Of a stretch of DNA of 8,373 bases, positions 6,427 through 8,373 are shown one piece after another. Where the stretch lies: assembly GCA_023409695.1 (NCBI GenBank), contig JAEYQZ010000137.1:1-8373 (forward strand), given 5' to 3'. Made by a program: the position numbers and the translations under genes. The notes under the pieces were generated by a model, which did no database searches, was not told the origin of the DNA, and worked only from the letters and a program-made list of their open reading frames with translations. The stretch's first letter is position 1. Each line of letters starts with the position of its first letter. The DNA is from Methanobacteriota archaeon. GTDB lineage: Archaea; Methanobacteriota; Methanobacteria; Methanobacteriales; Methanobacteriaceae.

Positions 6427-6446
6427 ATTCAAAATTGATTCAAAAT
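6427..6446. repeat. tandem 9-mer ATTCAAAAT, 11-bp period
   Basis: Two identical copies at 6427-6435 and 6438-6446 are separated by two bases, so they recur every 11 bp, about one helical turn. They lie roughly 40 bp upstream of the phosphatase TATA-like box, where an activator could bind on one face of the DNA. Confidence 0.3.
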
Positions 6447-6747
6447 GATAAATGCGTACTAAATATCTAAAAAGACATCCTACTTTGATAATAACTTAAA
6501 TAATAAAAAATATTCGAATAATATCCAAAAGAAAATATCAACAGATTACATCTGAAAGTAACAGCACATGTACTAAAAATAAATTTAATAGGATTAAAGG
6601 ATCAAATAATCCAAAAATACAGGTATAATTCTCCATTTTTTTAATAAAATTATTAATGCTAAAAAAGGTACCCTTGAACGTAGTTGAAGTGTTTTAAAGG
6701 CATGAATTATTCTAATAGATTTTTAAATAATAATTAAATTTTAAATG

Positions 6748-6761
6748 GTATTAATTAATAC
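6748..6761. promoter_or_regulatory. perfect 14-bp palindrome upstream of the second kinase
   Basis: GTATTAATTAATAC equals its own reverse complement. It lies about 135 bp upstream of the second kinase start and about 70 bp upstream of that gene's TATA-like sequence. It is almost wholly A/T, so chance is more likely than for the palindrome at 2552-2567. Confidence 0.3.
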
Positions 6762-6829
6762 AGTTTACTTTTAATAATTTCTCATAAATAAATAACAAAA
6801 CATAATAATGAGAACAATACAAAATAGTA

Positions 6830-6837
6830 ACTATATC
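6830..6837 (+). promoter_or_regulatory. weak TATA-like element of the second kinase gene
   Basis: ACTATATC resembles box A imperfectly. The predicted start near 6860 would give a leader of about 36 nt to the ATG at 6896. Confidence 0.25.
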
Positions 6838-6895
6838 ATTATTTAATTTTTCATTAGAAGAAGGTATTACTTAAATAATGAATAGGATGAATAAA

Positions 6896-8373
6896 ATGGA
6901 GTTAAAAAGCCTGTTTTCGCTAAATGAAACGGACTATCTAACAATATTCGAAAATACACAAGAGGAAATACATATACATGAATTAGTACATGATAAACAC
7001 AATAAAGTTATAGATTTTGTTTTTAAATATATAAATTCCGCTTCTAAGCTAAATTCAATTACTTCAAAAGAAAAGATAATTGGTAAACGCGCCAGTGAGA
7101 TTTATAAATCTCCAAGAGCTATAGCGGATTATTTAAAAGCGGCTAACGAAATTATTAGAACCCAAAAGAGTAAAAAATTCGAAACATATTTTGAATCACT
7201 AAATAAACACTTCTCAGTGTCTGCATTTTTCTTAAATGGCCTATTTGTAACGGTTAGCCGTGATATTAGCGAACAAAAAGAAGCTGAAAATCAAATTATG
7301 ATCCAGGCGGAAATACTGTCCCACGTAAGAGATGCCGTAATCGCAGTTGATGATGCAAATTATATAACATACTGGAATAAAGGAGCAGAAGACCTGTACG
7401 GTTTTAAATCTGAAGAAGTACTGGGCAAGATATTTGCTGATGTTGTTAACTATCGCTGGTTAAACGTAGAAGACCGGAAAAATGCATATCAAAGACTTAA
7501 AACTATTGGAAAGTGGAATGGAGAAAATCTAAGTACCAAAAAGAATGGAGAAGAGATTTACGTTGAATCTTCAATTCATGCATTTAAAGATGATAATAGT
7601 AATTATATTGGTACAATTTCTGTAATACATGATCTTACCGAGCCTGTACATATAAGACAAGCCCTGGAAAAAAACTATAATCGACTTCAAGAAGCCCAGA
7701 GAATAGGCCATATCGGTAACTGGGAATGGGATATCCAGAGTAACGTAATAACTCTTTCTGAAGGTTTGTACCAAATTTATGGAATTGATTCATCTAACTT
7801 AGTAAAATATGACACCATTTTGAATATGATCCTCCCGGAAGATCAGGATATCGTTAACTACAATCTTGAGAAAGCCCTTAGAGAACGCAATCCCTTTAAA
7901 TATGAAATCAGAATACGCCGTCAAGACGGGGATATCCGAATAATTTCATGCTGTGGGGAGGTAGTTACAGACTTTGCTGGACATCCATTAAACATTATCT
8001 GTGTCGAACAGGACATTACGGAACGTAAAGAAATTGAGTATGCTCTTTGGGAAGCTAAAAATGAATTAGAATCCAAAGTAAAAAGACGAACACGGGAATT
8101 AAAAGAAGCTAACGAACGACTCCAAAAAGAACTTGAAGAGAGAAAAATTACAGAGAATAAACTTAAAAAAAGTCAAAAGAATCTTAAATCACTTATAGAA
8201 GAGTTAAAGCGTTCTAATGAAGAATTGCAGCAGTTTGCTTATGTATCATCACATGATCTTCAGGAGCCCCTCAGGACTATTACCAGTTTTACCCAGTTAA
8301 TTGAGCGCCGTTATAAGAATGAATTAGATTCTGATGCTGATGAGTTTATTGAATATATTGTAGATGCCGCAAA
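6896..8373 (+). CDS. PAS sensor histidine kinase, 3' end beyond the window
   Basis: The frame is open from here to the right edge (492 codons), so the gene is cut by the window, not broken. Domains in order: PAS1 about 8-128, PAS2 135-250, PAS3 (PAS_3-like, with IGNWEWDI) 262-378, a long charged coiled coil 378-445, then HisKA from about 440. The phospho-accepting residue is H453 in SHDLQEPLRT, again with glutamate (E457) at the +4 position. The ATP-binding domain should follow outside the window. There is no membrane segment, so it is a cytoplasmic sensor. In-frame ATGs also occur at 6878 and 6887, below an in-frame stop at 6872. I chose 6896 because AGGATGA lies just upstream at normal spacing; 6878 has AAGGT at a longer distance and remains possible. 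Its first PAS and HisKA regions match the kinase at 212-2515, but it has one fewer PAS domain before the kinase core. No response regulator is visible. Confidence 0.92.
   Translation, partial: MELKSLFSLNETDYLTIFENTQEEIHIHELVHDKHNKVIDFVFKYINSASKLNSITSKEKIIGKRASEIYKSPRAIADYLKAANEIIRTQKSKKFETYFESLNKHFSVSAFFLNGLFVTVSRDISEQKEAENQIMIQAEILSHVRDAVIAVDDANYITYWNKGAEDLYGFKSEEVLGKIFADVVNYRWLNVEDRKNAYQRLKTIGKWNGENLSTKKNGEEIYVESSIHAFKDDNSNYIGTISVIHDLTEPVHIRQALEKNYNRLQEAQRIGHIGNWEWDIQSNVITLSEGLYQIYGIDSSNLVKYDTILNMILPEDQDIVNYNLEKALRERNPFKYEIRIRRQDGDIRIISCCGEVVTDFAGHPLNIICVEQDITERKEIEYALWEAKNELESKVKRRTRELKEANERLQKELEERKITENKLKKSQKNLKSLIEELKRSNEELQQFAYVSSHDLQEPLRTITSFTQLIERRYKNELDSDADEFIEYIVDAA

Larger units (their letters stand above)
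6388..6829. other. long divergent spacer without a supportable gene
   Basis: The spacer between the divergent phosphatase and second kinase genes exceeds 500 bp and is mostly A/T. Only short reading frames exist, for example 25 codons from the ATG at 6393, with no ribosome-binding site. Visible elements are a tandem 9-mer ATTCAAAAT at 6427-6435 and 6438-6446, and an inverted repeat GGATTA/TAATCC at 6591-6596 and 6607-6612 followed by seven Ts at 6636-6642. There is also a perfect 14-bp palindrome at 6748-6761 and a 7+7-bp inverted repeat at 6779-6785 and 6808-6814. No tRNA-like or known riboswitch pattern was recognised. Confidence 0.5.

Noticed and set aside
6393..6470. 25-codon reading frame in the phosphatase/kinase spacer
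   Set aside because: There is no ribosome-binding site and no recognisable motif, and such short frames are expected by chance.
7571..7774. 67-codon minus-strand open frame
   Set aside because: It is antisense to the PAS2-PAS3 region of the second kinase, whose frame is continuous.

Overview
The window reads as chromosomal DNA from a methanogenic archaeon, most likely a Methanobacterium-like member of the Methanobacteriales. This is an inference from several signals: very AT-rich intergenic DNA, archaeal box A (TTTATATA-type) promoter elements, GGAGGT/GAGGT ribosome-binding sites, T-tract terminators, and soluble multi-PAS histidine kinases with no adjacent response regulator. No rRNA, tRNA, CRISPR array, insertion sequence or phage gene was seen.

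Layout: (1) 212-2515, minus: a complete 767-residue soluble histidine kinase with four PAS domains. (2) 2516-3079: a 564-bp divergent intergenic region, the most structured non-coding DNA here. It holds a perfect 16-bp palindrome at the kinase promoter, two exact TTTATATA boxes facing the transporter, several inverted repeats and a 9+9-bp palindrome upstream of the transporter. (3) 3080-4678, plus: a sodium:solute symporter (SSS family) starting at GTG, followed by a hairpin/T-tract terminator. (4) 4790-5659, plus: a metallo-beta-lactamase-fold hydrolase with a complete metal-ligand set. (5) 5675-6331, minus: a PAP2-family membrane phosphatase, convergent with the hydrolase across only 15 bp. 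(6) 6332-6895: a long AT-rich divergent spacer with promoter-like elements and small repeats but no supportable gene. (7) 6896 to the right edge, plus: a second PAS histidine kinase with three PAS domains, cut off by the window in its HisKA domain.

How the genes may relate: the two kinases are paralogues. By hand count they match at 41 of 55 residues around the phospho-accepting histidine, and they share a similar first PAS domain, but they differ in the number and type of middle PAS domains. Neither has a visible partner regulator, so both look like orphan kinases. The symporter, hydrolase and phosphatase each have their own promoter-like or terminator-like signals and do not look like one operon. 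The regulatory DNA is the part most worth a second look. I found no convincing undescribed multi-gene system.
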